From Foliimonas ilicis (GTDB taxonomy: Bacteria; Pseudomonadota; Alphaproteobacteria; Rhizobiales; Rhizobiaceae), in the NCBI RefSeq assembly GCF_039939195.1, contig NZ_JBDUUH010000010.1:1-64000 (forward strand): a DNA stretch of 64,000 nt, given 5' to 3'. Position 1 is the first letter of the stretch. Each line of letters starts with the position of its first letter. The notes under the pieces are model-generated. The model ran no database searches and was not told where the DNA came from. It saw nothing but the letters and a program-made list of their open reading frames with translations. Below are positions 33,971-42,958 of the stretch, piece after piece. The translations under genes were made by a program, and so were the position numbers.

Positions 33971-35401
33971 TTAAGCAACTTCCGAGATTTTCAAGCGCCC
34001 TGAAACCGTGAGCCGGTTCGGCGGCCGGTCCAGCTTGAGATGGTCTCTGAATGTCGGGCCGCTATAATCCTTGCGATATATTCCGCGCGCCTGAAGCACC
34101 GGAACGACAAGGGTCGTGAACGCTTCCACCGCGCCCGGAATGTAGGCCGGGAATATATTGAACCCGTCGGCAGCCTTCGCCTCATACCAATGCTGAATGT
34201 AGTCGGCGACTTCGTCAGGATCACCGACGACAATCGCGCCTCCCAGCGAAGCACCGTGAATCAGGTCGCGATAGATGATGGGTTTTTCTCCACCGATAGT
34301 ACGTCGCGTGCGCCGCGTGATTTCGGCGAACAGGCGTTTTCCTTCATCGTTCGAGGCGTCGAAAGTCTGCTGATCCACCGGCTCGGCATGATCGCGACCG
34401 CGAACATCGACGCCGATAAGCCCGGATACGCGGGCGAGATTTCGATGCTTTTCGCGTCCGAGCCCGCCATAGCGCACCTCGCCGACGGCAATGTCTTCCG
34501 GGTCGAGTACCAGAAGGCTGTTCAGGTGATCGTAGATCGCCACCGCTTCCTCGGTCGTTTCTGCAACGATCGGGGTCAGACCGGGGAGAATGGAAATCTC
34601 ACGGTCGGTGCGGCCATATTTTTTCGCCCGTGATTTGATGTCGGCGTAATAGGCCTGAGCGGCACCAATTGTCGGCTGCCCGGCGAAGATAACGTCGGCG
34701 TCGCGCGCGCCGAGTTCGCGTGATCGTTCGGACGTACCGGCATGCAGGATCACCGGATGCCCTTGCACCGGCCTTGCGACATTGAGAGGCCCGTCCACAC
34801 TGAAATAGCGGCCGCGATGGTTGAGCTGATGCACCTTCGAAGGATCGACGAACCGTCCGCTTTCGGGATCGCGCACGAATGCATCGTCCTCGAAAGTATC
34901 CCACAGGCCTTTGACGACATCGACGAATTCATCCGCCCAATCATAACGCTTCTGGGTTTCCCAATGCTCGTCGCGGCTGAAATTTGCCGCCGCAATCGCA
35001 TCCGCACCCGTCACGATGTTCCAGGATGCGCGCCCCTTGCTGAGATGATCGAGCGACGCAATCAAACGTGCCACCGTGTACGGGTCGTAATAGGTCGGAT
35101 TGGCAGTCACCACGATGCCGATATGAGACGTTGCGGCGGCCAGACTTGCCGCGGACACGAACGGCTCCAGACGCGACATTTGCGCAGGGTTGGTGGTTTG
35201 CAATTCCGGGTCCGTCGCCAGCCTGTCGCCGAGAAAAAGGAAGTCGAATTTCGCGGCTTCGGCAAGCTGCGTGACATATTGCAGAAATTCGATGCCGAAA
35301 GCAGCATCCGGCTTGGAGCTCGGCATGCGCCATCCTGCCGGGTGCGTTCCTCCGGCCCAGAACATCAGGCCCAGATGCAGTTCGCGCTGTGGTGTTGTCA
35401 T
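33971..35401 (-). CDS. NtaA/SnaA/DszA-type FMN-dependent monooxygenase, copy 2
   Basis: Second monooxygenase, 476 residues, with HLGLMFWAGGTHPAGWR near the start, GRASWNIVTGADA near residue 135, GPLNVARPVQGHPVILHAG and the C-terminal GIYRKDYSGPTFRDHLKL. It shares more detail with copy 3 (for example the ASWN-VTGAD block and the TYYDPYTVARLIASLDH segment) than with copy 1. Copy 3 is 23 bases upstream. The related but divergent chains suggest different organosulfur or heteroatom substrates. Confidence 0.92.
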   Translation of the reverse strand: MTTPQRELHLGLMFWAGGTHPAGWRMPSSKPDAAFGIEFLQYVTQLAEAAKFDFLFLGDRLATDPELQTTNPAQMSRLEPFVSAASLAAATSHIGIVVTANPTYYDPYTVARLIASLDHLSKGRASWNIVTGADAIAAANFSRDEHWETQKRYDWADEFVDVVKGLWDTFEDDAFVRDPESGRFVDPSKVHQLNHRGRYFSVDGPLNVARPVQGHPVILHAGTSERSRELGARDADVIFAGQPTIGAAQAYYADIKSRAKKYGRTDREISILPGLTPIVAETTEEAVAIYDHLNSLLVLDPEDIAVGEVRYGGLGREKHRNLARVSGLIGVDVRGRDHAEPVDQQTFDASNDEGKRLFAEITRRTRRTIGGEKPIIYRDLIHGASLGGAIVVGDPDEVADYIQHWYEAKAADGFNIFPAYIPGAVEAFTTLVVPVLQARGIYRKDYSGPTFRDHLKLDRPPNRLTVSGRLKISEVA

Positions 35402-35424
35402 GTCGATAAGCCTTTCGGATATTT

Positions 35425-36891
35425 TCAGGCGGCCCAGCGGCTTCGAGGACGCTCAAGCCCGAGATGATCCCGCAACGTCTTACCTTCATACTCGTCGCGA
35501 AACAGGCCACGGCGGCGCAATTCGGGAAGAACGAGGCTGTTAAATTTCAGGAACTGATCGAAGACAAAGGCAGACTGGATGTTGAAGCCGTCGGAAGCGC
35601 CAGCGTTGAACCAGGCTTCAAGATAGTCGGCGATCTCGATCGGGCCGCCCACGACGATATGTCCGCCTACGATATGGTTATAGAGCAGATCGCGCAGCGT
35701 CGCCGGCCTGTCCGCTCCAATGCTTCGGCCGGTTCGGCTTTCTGTTATCGCCAGCAGATAGCGCCCGGTCGGATTGAAGCGTTCTGCAAGTTCCGCCGTT
35801 ATCGGGCTGTCGGGATCGATTGCAGTCACGTCCACGCCAATGCGTTGAGAAAGCGCGCCAAGATTGCGCGTTCCCATTTCCGATGCCTCGCCTCTTACTT
35901 CCGGGCGGGAAACACTCAAATCCCAGAACGAAGCGCCCTTGCCACCGAAACGGATGTCGTCATCAAGCAAGATGAGCGCGTTCAGCTCGTCATAAATCTC
36001 TCGGGCCTGCTCCAGCGTTTCCCCGACGATCGGTGTCAGGCCCGGCAGAATTGAAACCGCCTCGGGCGCACGGCCATAGGCCGCCGCACGACGGCGAATG
36101 TCCTGCGAATAGGCGATACCGTTTTCGATGGTCGCAGCGGCTGCGAAAATCACATCGGCTTCGCGTGCGCCGAATTCGCGTGACCTGTCGGACGTTCCCG
36201 CGTGCAGAAGCACCGGTTGCCCCTGCGGGGACCGCGCAACGTTCAGCGGACCTTTGACGCTGAATGTCTTTCCCACATGGTCGAGAGGATGGATTTTCGA
36301 CCCATCAACGAATTCGCCCGTTTCCTTGTTTCGGATGAATGCGTCGTCTTCCCAACTGTCCCACAGTCCACGAACTATGCCGATGAACTCGTCGGCACGG
36401 TCGTAGCGGTAGTTCGGGTCGCCATGCTCCGGGCGGCTGTAATTTTGCGCCGCACGTCCGTCCGCCCCGGTGACGACATTCCAGGAAGCGCGTCCATGCG
36501 TGACATGGTCGAGCGATGCGACGAGCCGTGCGAGATTGAACGGCTCGTAGTAGGTGGGATTGGCCGTGACCACGATGCCGATATGGCTCGTCCTGGTCGC
36601 GATATAAGAGGCCGCCGTGAAAGGCTCGATGCGAGCCAGCACAGAGGTATTCGTAAATTCATAGCCGAGCCCGGTTGCGAGCCGGTCACCGAAAAAGAAG
36701 AAGTCGAATTTCGCCTCTTCGGCGATCTGCGCAAGCCGGGTGATGTGCTCCGCGTCGAACGCGCCCTCATAGGCAGCGCCCGGATAGCGCCATCCTGCGG
36801 GGTGCGTCCCGTTTGCCCAGTACATATAGCCGAGTTTGAGATGCCCCGGCCTTCTCGCAGGCGACGACGCCTTTTGTGGTTCTGCGCTCAT
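35425..36891 (-). CDS. NtaA/SnaA/DszA-type FMN-dependent monooxygenase, copy 3
   Basis: Third monooxygenase, 488 residues. The ATG at 36891 follows GAGGA; an in-frame start at 36954 would reach into the importer ATPase gene. Motifs are KLGYMYWANGTHPAGWR, GRASWNVVTGADG, GPLNVARSPQGQPVLLHAG and a C-terminal GLFRDEYEGKTLRDHLGL in place of the GIYRK form. It lies 19 bases after the ATPase stop of the second SsuABC-like importer, so it should be cotranscribed with that importer. Confidence 0.92.
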   Translation of the reverse strand: MSAEPQKASSPARRPGHLKLGYMYWANGTHPAGWRYPGAAYEGAFDAEHITRLAQIAEEAKFDFFFFGDRLATGLGYEFTNTSVLARIEPFTAASYIATRTSHIGIVVTANPTYYEPFNLARLVASLDHVTHGRASWNVVTGADGRAAQNYSRPEHGDPNYRYDRADEFIGIVRGLWDSWEDDAFIRNKETGEFVDGSKIHPLDHVGKTFSVKGPLNVARSPQGQPVLLHAGTSDRSREFGAREADVIFAAAATIENGIAYSQDIRRRAAAYGRAPEAVSILPGLTPIVGETLEQAREIYDELNALILLDDDIRFGGKGASFWDLSVSRPEVRGEASEMGTRNLGALSQRIGVDVTAIDPDSPITAELAERFNPTGRYLLAITESRTGRSIGADRPATLRDLLYNHIVGGHIVVGGPIEIADYLEAWFNAGASDGFNIQSAFVFDQFLKFNSLVLPELRRRGLFRDEYEGKTLRDHLGLERPRSRWAA

Positions 36892-36910
36892 AAAATTCCT
36901 CGCATATAAA

Positions 36911-37687
36911 TCAGGCGACCAGTGGACTTTGCGACGCGGCTTCCTCGACGGCATGGAGAACTTCGTAGATCGCCGCCTCCTGCTTCAGAAGGGATAGGTC
37001 GCCGCGCTTTCGCGGCCTCGGCAGATTGATTTCGAAAATCTCATGTATCCGGCCCGGCCGCGGCGACAGCAGAACGATGCGGTCCGCAAGGAAAACGGCC
37101 TCGCCGACATCATGTGTGACGAAGACGATGGTGCGCCGATGTTCCTGCCACAGCCGGATAAGATCTTCCTGCAGTTTGATCCGCGTAATGTGATCGACCG
37201 CGCCGAACGGCTCATCCATCAAAAGCACTTCGGGATCGTTGGCGAGGGCACGGGCAATGCCTGCGCGCTGCCGCATTCCACCCGAAAGCTGATGCGGATA
37301 TTTTTCACCGAATCCGCCAAGACCGACTTGTGCCAGATGGGCCGCCACCGCCCTGCGCCGCTCTTCTTTGGGAACACCTCGAAGCTCAAGGCCAAGCTCG
37401 ACATTGTTCTCGATCGTCCGCCAGGGAAGCAGCGACGCATCCTGAAAAACGACACCGAGGCTTGGCTGAGGGCCATTTATCGGACGCCCGTGAAACTCCA
37501 CCTTGCCGTCCGTCGCACTTTGCAAGCCGGACAATATCTCGAGCAGCGTGCTCTTTCCGCAGCCGCTGGGGCCGAGAAGGACGATGAACTCGCCCTCCTC
37601 CACCTTCAGGCTGATATTTTTGAGCGCCACCACCGGCGACGTTCCCGGATAGACCTTGTTCAGATTTGCGACGTTGAAAACGGACAT
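36911..37687 (-). CDS. SsuB-type ABC importer ATPase (second sulfur-island importer)
   Basis: ATPase of 258 residues with Walker A GPSGCGKST, Q-loop FQDASLLPW, signature LSGGMRQR, Walker B LLMDEPFGAVD and switch VTHDVGEA. The ATG at 37687 follows GGAGT. Gene order is permease, binding protein, ATPase, then monooxygenases. It energises the second importer of the island. Confidence 0.92.
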   Translation of the reverse strand: MSVFNVANLNKVYPGTSPVVALKNISLKVEEGEFIVLLGPSGCGKSTLLEILSGLQSATDGKVEFHGRPINGPQPSLGVVFQDASLLPWRTIENNVELGLELRGVPKEERRRAVAAHLAQVGLGGFGEKYPHQLSGGMRQRAGIARALANDPEVLLMDEPFGAVDHITRIKLQEDLIRLWQEHRRTIVFVTHDVGEAVFLADRIVLLSPRPGRIHEIFEINLPRPRKRGDLSLLKQEAAIYEVLHAVEEAASQSPLVA

Positions 37688-37704
37688 CGGTTCACTCCAG
37701 ACGC

Positions 37705-38706
37705 TCAGTTTCCGACTTTCGCGGCACGTTCCGGGGATGCGAAAGGCTTCACATATTCGCGCGGAATGAAGCGCTCATCGATGAACGCCGCCGCGTCATA
37801 GGGTTCCTTCTGATTGCCAAGCTGGATTTCGACCTGCTGCGTATCGGCAATGGCCTTTGGATCGACCGCCGGGTTGTTGTCCCAAATGTCGTCTTCCTGC
37901 TTGATCGCCTGGCGCACCGCTTCCGGGTCGAGATGGAGTTGCGCCTGAAGCCACGGGATATATTCGTCGTGATGTTTCTTGGCGTAAGTGTATGAGCGGA
38001 AATAAGCGCGCAGACCCCTCTCCAGCAGATCGGGATCATTGGCGATGACATCGTTTCCGGCAATCAGCACTCCGGTGTGGTAAGTCGGCAGATAGTCCCA
38101 GCCGCGCGCGAGCGTCTTGGACTCGCCCTCCAATTCGCCAAGCGCCGGGAATGGCTGGTGAATGATCGTGGCATCGACCTGACCGGAAATCAGCGCGCCG
38201 TAAGCTTGCTGATTGGTGCCAGCGGCAAACAGCGTCACGTCCTTGGCCGGATCGACGCCGTTCTCGCGCAGAATGACCTTGAGATAGGCGTCCATATTGG
38301 AGCCCTCTACGGCATTGCCGATCGTCTTGCCTTTCAGGTCTTCGAAGTTTTCGATGCCCTTGCGGGCGATCAGGAAGAATGGGCCTTTGCTGCGGAAAGC
38401 GGAGGCAATAATCTTGATGGGCGAGCCGAGCGCCGCCGCACGAAGATATTGACTGGTTGGTCCGAAAGCGAAGGTCAGATCGCCGGCGGCGACCCCGGTC
38501 GGTACGTCGGACACATCGGTGAACTCGACGTCCAACCCTTCTTCATCGAAGAAGCCTTTCTCGACGCCAAAGCGTATCGGCTGCTGCGTATAGGATGTGC
38601 TTTCCGCTAGAGTAAGTGTTTTCCGCTCCGGCTTGTCCTCGGCAAAAGCAGAGTTTGCGACGAGAAGCCCGGTAACGAGCGCAATGCTGGCAAGAAGTTT
38701 TTTCAT
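37705..38706 (-). CDS. SsuA/NMT1-type periplasmic binding protein (second sulfur-island importer)
   Basis: Exported binding protein of 333 residues. The ATG at 38706 begins a clean signal peptide (MKKLLASIALVTGLLVANSA, cleavage at AFA). The mature protein carries LAESTSYTQQPIRFGVEKG and the hinge block NFEDLKGKTIGNAVEGSNMD typical of NMT1/SsuA-like receptors. The ribosome-binding site is weak (AGGT). Ligand unknown; a sulfonate-like compound fits the context. Confidence 0.87.
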   Translation of the reverse strand: MKKLLASIALVTGLLVANSAFAEDKPERKTLTLAESTSYTQQPIRFGVEKGFFDEEGLDVEFTDVSDVPTGVAAGDLTFAFGPTSQYLRAAALGSPIKIIASAFRSKGPFFLIARKGIENFEDLKGKTIGNAVEGSNMDAYLKVILRENGVDPAKDVTLFAAGTNQQAYGALISGQVDATIIHQPFPALGELEGESKTLARGWDYLPTYHTGVLIAGNDVIANDPDLLERGLRAYFRSYTYAKKHHDEYIPWLQAQLHLDPEAVRQAIKQEDDIWDNNPAVDPKAIADTQQVEIQLGNQKEPYDAAAFIDERFIPREYVKPFASPERAAKVGN

Positions 38707-38735
38707 GGTGATACCTGTACTGATGAATGGGATGG

Positions 38736-39593
38736 CTAAGCGTATTTCCATCGAAGGAAGACGCGCCTTTCGAGAAGATTGACGAAGAATACGGTGATGA
38801 GTGCGACAGCCGTGATCGACACGACGAGCGCGAAAACACTGGCGGTGTCGTAGACGCCCACCGCACGATTGAGCATGTTTCCGAGGCCTGCCTTCGAAGC
38901 GACGATCTCTGCAAACAGAGCTGCGACAAGGCACATGGCGGCCTCGATGCGCACTGCAGCCATGATGGACGGGACTGCGGAAGGCAGGATGATCTTGAAC
39001 ACCAGTTGCAGCTTGGTCGCGCCAAGCGAACGAGCGACCTTTAGATGCCGGTCATCGACCTGCCGGATGCCGGCAATCGTGTTGAAGACGAAAAGGAAGT
39101 AGCCGAACAGGAAGACAATGAAGACTTTGTGAGAAAATCCGATACCCAGATAGAGCGTGAGCATAGGTATGATCGTGACTTTGGGAACCGCCATCGCGGC
39201 AACCAGAAACGGGTTCAGGAAGCGGTTCGCGTTTTCGAACAATCCCATGTAGACGCCGGTGCCGACACCGAACACAAAGGCCAGCGCAAAGCCGAGAGCA
39301 GCTTCAGATAGCGTAACCCGCAAATGGTAGAGAAGGTCGCCTTCATTCAACAAGCGCGGGAACGCGGCAGCCACCTGCGTTGGCGAAGCAAGATAGAGTT
39401 GCTTGATCGATCCGCTATCCACCAGATACTGAATGCTGCCCAAGATCGCCGCGAGCAACGCAATCTGCCCGACCTGAAGCCAACCGAGCTTCGGCAGCGT
39501 TATGCCGCTCGATATAGCGCTGCGACCCGACTGCTTTCGTGCATGAAAGCCTGTCGAAAGCTTCGGATTCTCTAAGTTTGAGGTAACGGACAT
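38736..39593 (-). CDS. SsuC-type ABC importer permease (second sulfur-island importer)
   Basis: Inner-membrane permease of about 285 residues with a helix near residue 40, the LGFALAFVFGVGTGVYMGL segment and the docking loop RSLGATKLQLVFKIILPS. The ATG at 39593 is used; an in-frame TTG at 39605 adds four residues, and the AAGAAGG ribosome-binding site fits neither spacing perfectly. It heads the minus-strand operon and is divergent from the aldo/keto reductase gene. A small stem (CCGCGC/GCGCGG, 39625-39642) lies in its leader. Confidence 0.88.
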   Translation of the reverse strand: MSVTSNLENPKLSTGFHARKQSGRSAISSGITLPKLGWLQVGQIALLAAILGSIQYLVDSGSIKQLYLASPTQVAAAFPRLLNEGDLLYHLRVTLSEAALGFALAFVFGVGTGVYMGLFENANRFLNPFLVAAMAVPKVTIIPMLTLYLGIGFSHKVFIVFLFGYFLFVFNTIAGIRQVDDRHLKVARSLGATKLQLVFKIILPSAVPSIMAAVRIEAAMCLVAALFAEIVASKAGLGNMLNRAVGVYDTASVFALVVSITAVALITVFFVNLLERRVFLRWKYA

Positions 39594-39845
39594 GCTTGGC
39601 GTCAATCCTTCTTCCTGGATTTCCCCGCGCAGCCAAGCGCGGTCCCGATCAAGCCATCCAACCGAAATTGCCGGATAACTCGAACTGACCGCCAGCCTAA
39701 AATCTTTAATGTCTACTAATAAGGTAGATTAATCCAATCTGCCTCGGAAAGGGAAAAAACGATCCCTCGCCGCTTGCCCATGCAGGCAATACCGTCCGCG
39801 CGGAAAATCGCTTGTTCAGGGGATTTTGCAATCTGGAGATATTGC

Positions 39846-40868
39846 ATGAGAACTGTCCAACTGGGCTCGACCGGGCTCAAAATTTCCGCCCTCGCCTTCG
39901 GATGTTCGAGCTATGGTTCGAAAGACTGGATGCCCTGGGCTTTGTCGGAAGAAGATGCGCAGCCGCATTATCGGCAGGCCTTCGAAAGCGGCTTTACATT
40001 CTTCGATACTGCCGATTCTTATTCCACCGGCCTCAGCGAAGAAATTCTTGGCCGCGCGCTGAAACGGTTCGGTCCGCAGCGCGATCAAGTGGTCGTCGCA
40101 ACGAAGGTTTTCGGCACGATGGGCCCAAGCGCGAACCAGCGTGGTCTTTCGCGAAAACACATCCGCCACGCAATCGACGACAGTCTTCGCCGCCTCGGCA
40201 CCGATTATGTCGACCTCTACCAGATTCACCGGCTCGATCCATCGACACCTGCTGAAGAACTGCTGCAGGCGCTGGACGATATCGTGCGGGCGGGCAAAGC
40301 GCTCTATATCGGCGCAAGCAGCATGCATGCCTGGCAATTCGCAAAACTTCAGGTGCTAGCTGAGAGCAACGGCCTGACCAAGTTCGTCACGATGCAGAAC
40401 AAGTACAATCTGCTCTATCGCGAGGAGGAGCGCGAAATGCTGCCGCTGTGTCTGAATGACGGCGTCGGCGTTATACCGTACAGCCCGCTGGCCAGAGGCC
40501 TGCTCGCGGGAAGCCGGCGGCGCAATTCCGACCGTTCGCAGGTGGTGCGCGATTTCACGCGACCGCAGGACGAGGCAATTGTCGATCGTGTTATCGAGCT
40601 TGCCGAGAAACGCGATGTAAAGCCGGCACAAATCGCGCTGGCATGGCTGCTCGACAATCCAGCCGTCACCGCGCCGATCATCGGAGCGACAAAGCCTCAT
40701 CATATCGAAGACGCTCTCGGCGCACTCGATATTGAACTAAGTGCCGACGAACGGCAGTTTCTGGAAGAGCCCTACACGCCGCAGCAAGTTCAGTTCGATC
40801 GTAACGAGACGCTGCTTCCGGGACAAACTGCGGCGCCCGATGTCCTGCCGCGTTTCAGACGCGGATAA
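39846..40868 (+). CDS. Aldo/keto reductase
   Basis: NADPH-dependent oxidoreductase of 340 residues of the aldo/keto reductase superfamily. Catalytic-tetrad regions are FFDTADSYSTG (Asp, Tyr), VVVATKVFG (Lys) and DLYQIHRLD (His), and the cofactor region IGATKPHHIEDA is present. The ATG at 39846 follows GGAG. It is divergent from the second importer and monooxygenase operon and may reduce an aldehyde released by monooxygenase cleavage; that role is inferred from position only. Confidence 0.88.
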   Translation: MRTVQLGSTGLKISALAFGCSSYGSKDWMPWALSEEDAQPHYRQAFESGFTFFDTADSYSTGLSEEILGRALKRFGPQRDQVVVATKVFGTMGPSANQRGLSRKHIRHAIDDSLRRLGTDYVDLYQIHRLDPSTPAEELLQALDDIVRAGKALYIGASSMHAWQFAKLQVLAESNGLTKFVTMQNKYNLLYREEEREMLPLCLNDGVGVIPYSPLARGLLAGSRRRNSDRSQVVRDFTRPQDEAIVDRVIELAEKRDVKPAQIALAWLLDNPAVTAPIIGATKPHHIEDALGALDIELSADERQFLEEPYTPQQVQFDRNETLLPGQTAAPDVLPRFRRG

Positions 40869-40903
40869 AGCCAAAAATGGTCTCCTTACAAGGCGACCAC
40901 AGA

Positions 40904-41464
40904 TTACTCTGCCGCGACTTGCAGAAAGTTGCGCCCGTAGGTGGCAAGAACGGCTTCGGAAACGGCCTGCGTGGCACGATTTCGAATGGCCGGATTGCTG
41001 ATTGCACCATCGGTGAAATCGCGGTCTGAGGCATAGATTGCCGTCGGCAGTGAGAAGGCTTCGAAGAAACCGAAAAGCGGGCGTAGCTGATGCTCGACGA
41101 TCAGCGAATGACGATCGCCTCCGCCGGTCGCAACCAGAATGACCGGTTTTCCGCGCAGATCGCTTGGATCGAGCAGATCGAAGAAATGCTTGAATAGCCC
41201 GGTGTAGCTGCCTTTGAAGGTCGGCGTTCCGACCACCAGCAGATCCGCCTGCTTGAGTTCGGCAATGATGCCGGATGCCTGATCGTCTAGTTCCTTCGAC
41301 CATCGGGCTGCGGGAAAAGACGGCCCAAGATCGGCAATGTCATACACCGATGGAGATGCCCCGAATTGCGCACCAGCCTCTGTCGCAATGTGATCGACAA
41401 AACTCTTTGTCTTCGAAGGACGGGTCAAATTGCCGGAAAAGCCGACAATGCGGAATTGGGTCAT
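40904..41464 (-). CDS. NAD(P)H-dependent FMN reductase (MsuE/SsuE-like)
   Basis: Flavodoxin-like reductase of 186 residues. The FMN phosphate-binding loop GFSGNLTRPSKT lies near the N-terminus and the GTPTFKGSYTGLFKHFFD block near residue 80 is typical of MsuE/SsuE-type enzymes. The ATG at 41464 follows GGAC. It converges with the aldo/keto reductase gene. It would supply FMNH2 to the three NtaA-type monooxygenases, which cannot reduce flavin themselves, so it completes the two-component system of the island. Confidence 0.87.
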   Translation of the reverse strand: MTQFRIVGFSGNLTRPSKTKSFVDHIATEAGAQFGASPSVYDIADLGPSFPAARWSKELDDQASGIIAELKQADLLVVGTPTFKGSYTGLFKHFFDLLDPSDLRGKPVILVATGGGDRHSLIVEHQLRPLFGFFEAFSLPTAIYASDRDFTDGAISNPAIRNRATQAVSEAVLATYGRNFLQVAAE

Positions 41465-41682
41465 CGATAGTCCTCGAAATCGCAGTTTCAATTTCTACCA
41501 ATCTTATCAACATCAGCCATCACGAGAAGGAAATGCGTGTCGCGATACGAGATGGAAGGAAACAATCTGCGCGTCGAAACTCGAAAATCAGCAAAGTCAT
41601 TTTATACAGGGTGAAAATGTGCCGCTCGAAGGTGACGGGTCAAAGTGGAGCGCCATACGCTCGGCAACTTTGCGGAGGCGCG

Positions 41683-41701
41683 CCAGACGCCAATCGTCTG
41701 G
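41683..41701 (-). terminator. Small stem-loop downstream of the lipoprotein gene
   Basis: CCAGACG and CGTCTGG form perfect seven-base arms around a five-base loop, 50 bases past the lipoprotein stop codon. No T-run follows on the minus strand, so it is only a possible transcript end. The rest of the 286-base gap 41465-41750 shows no gene I can support. Confidence 0.3.
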
Positions 41702-41750
41702 ATAAGAGGTTTGACGACTATCTCGACGGCTATCCTGCCGAGACGCGCCT

Positions 41751-42767
41751 TTATCGGCCCGGCAATTCCGGGAGTTTGAGGTTGCCGCGTGCGTCTTGAA
41801 TGTCCGTAACTAGCGATACTTCGGTCGCTTTGTTGGCAGCCAGATCGTAGGTTATTCGAACTGCGAGGTCCGTTTTGCACCGACGCTGGCCAGGTGTGGA
41901 TTCGCTGCAGGCAAGGATGTAGGTGCGGATGAGATCGATGCGCTGGCTGTCGAGCTTTGTATCGCGACCGAATGCAATAGTCGGAACATGCCCGCCGCCG
42001 GGCTGAGTTTTGAGGAAGTCCGCCGCGATTTCAGCCAATTTCTTATCCAGGCCGCTATTGCCGGCGTAATTCGGATAAAGGCGCAAATCGTCGGCCTTAA
42101 CAACATCGCTGTTGACGACCCGATTTGCGAAATAGGTAACTCCATCATAGCGTTTTCGCGCCACGGAATGTTCACGGGTCAGCGGATCGGGCGCGGATGT
42201 CGGCTTTGCGCCGACCGTGGGGAAAATATGCAGCCGGAAATTCTCCAGGAGATTGAACGACGTGGTCTTTGATTCCTGACGGAAAGCTTTCAGGCAGGGG
42301 CTAAGTCGATCCAATTCCTCTTGCTGGTTTTCGTTGGTGAGGTTCAGTTCGATCTGCGGGTGAAAGTAAGCCGCTCCTTGTCCAAGATCGGCAACCGCCA
42401 GCAATGGCACCCCGCATGAGCGAAATGATCGAGACAAAGCTTTCAGTACTTTGCCGTTTTCCATACCCACGGCATATGCCTTGCGAAATCGATCCTCGCA
42501 CTTTGTTCCAAGGCGACAATCCGCCGGTTTCGGATCGACATTGAGATCGATGCGCGTGACCGGGTCATTGCGAACTGCAAACGTCACAATGTAATGGTCT
42601 TTCTGAAGACTGGTCCCGTAAAGTTCGAGTTCACCGGGATAGAGCGCTTCGGAAAGTTGCGTTGCCGCTTTGATCGAGGCATCGCGGTCCGCGCAGCCAA
42701 CAAGGCCCAAAGACAGCGCGACGAATGACGCATTCAACATGACCCGCATGCTGCGACCAAGCTTCAT
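41751..42767 (-). CDS. Putative lipoprotein of unknown function
   Basis: Protein of 338 residues not recognised as any family. A basic N-terminus and hydrophobic stretch (MLNASFVALSLGLVGC) end in a lipobox with Cys25, predicting a lipid-anchored envelope protein. Cysteines recur in pairs (DCRLGTKCEDRF, CSESTPGQRRCK), suggesting disulfides and periplasmic exposure. It is divergent from another exported unknown gene across 191 bases. A second ATG at 42749 is an alternative start. Confidence 0.7.
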   Translation of the reverse strand: MKLGRSMRVMLNASFVALSLGLVGCADRDASIKAATQLSEALYPGELELYGTSLQKDHYIVTFAVRNDPVTRIDLNVDPKPADCRLGTKCEDRFRKAYAVGMENGKVLKALSRSFRSCGVPLLAVADLGQGAAYFHPQIELNLTNENQQEELDRLSPCLKAFRQESKTTSFNLLENFRLHIFPTVGAKPTSAPDPLTREHSVARKRYDGVTYFANRVVNSDVVKADDLRLYPNYAGNSGLDKKLAEIAADFLKTQPGGGHVPTIAFGRDTKLDSQRIDLIRTYILACSESTPGQRRCKTDLAVRITYDLAANKATEVSLVTDIQDARGNLKLPELPGR

Positions 42768-42958
42768 TCAGCGGTCACTGTCGAAAAGCGCTGTGGACCT
42801 CGCCAGTTTCAATGATTTCATCCCATCCATCTAAACGTGCATTGAATATTTGACATAAGAATTCCGATTATTCAGAACCTTGGAGTGCGATACAAGGTAT
42901 TTCCCGACCCGGAATTCCAGAAAACCAGCGGCTAACAACGATCTCCAGGGAATAGCTG

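Noticed and set aside
42850..42855. TTGACA resembling a -35 box upstream of the 522-residue exported protein
   Set aside because: No acceptable -10 hexamer lies at 16-18 bases downstream, so the promoter is not supported.
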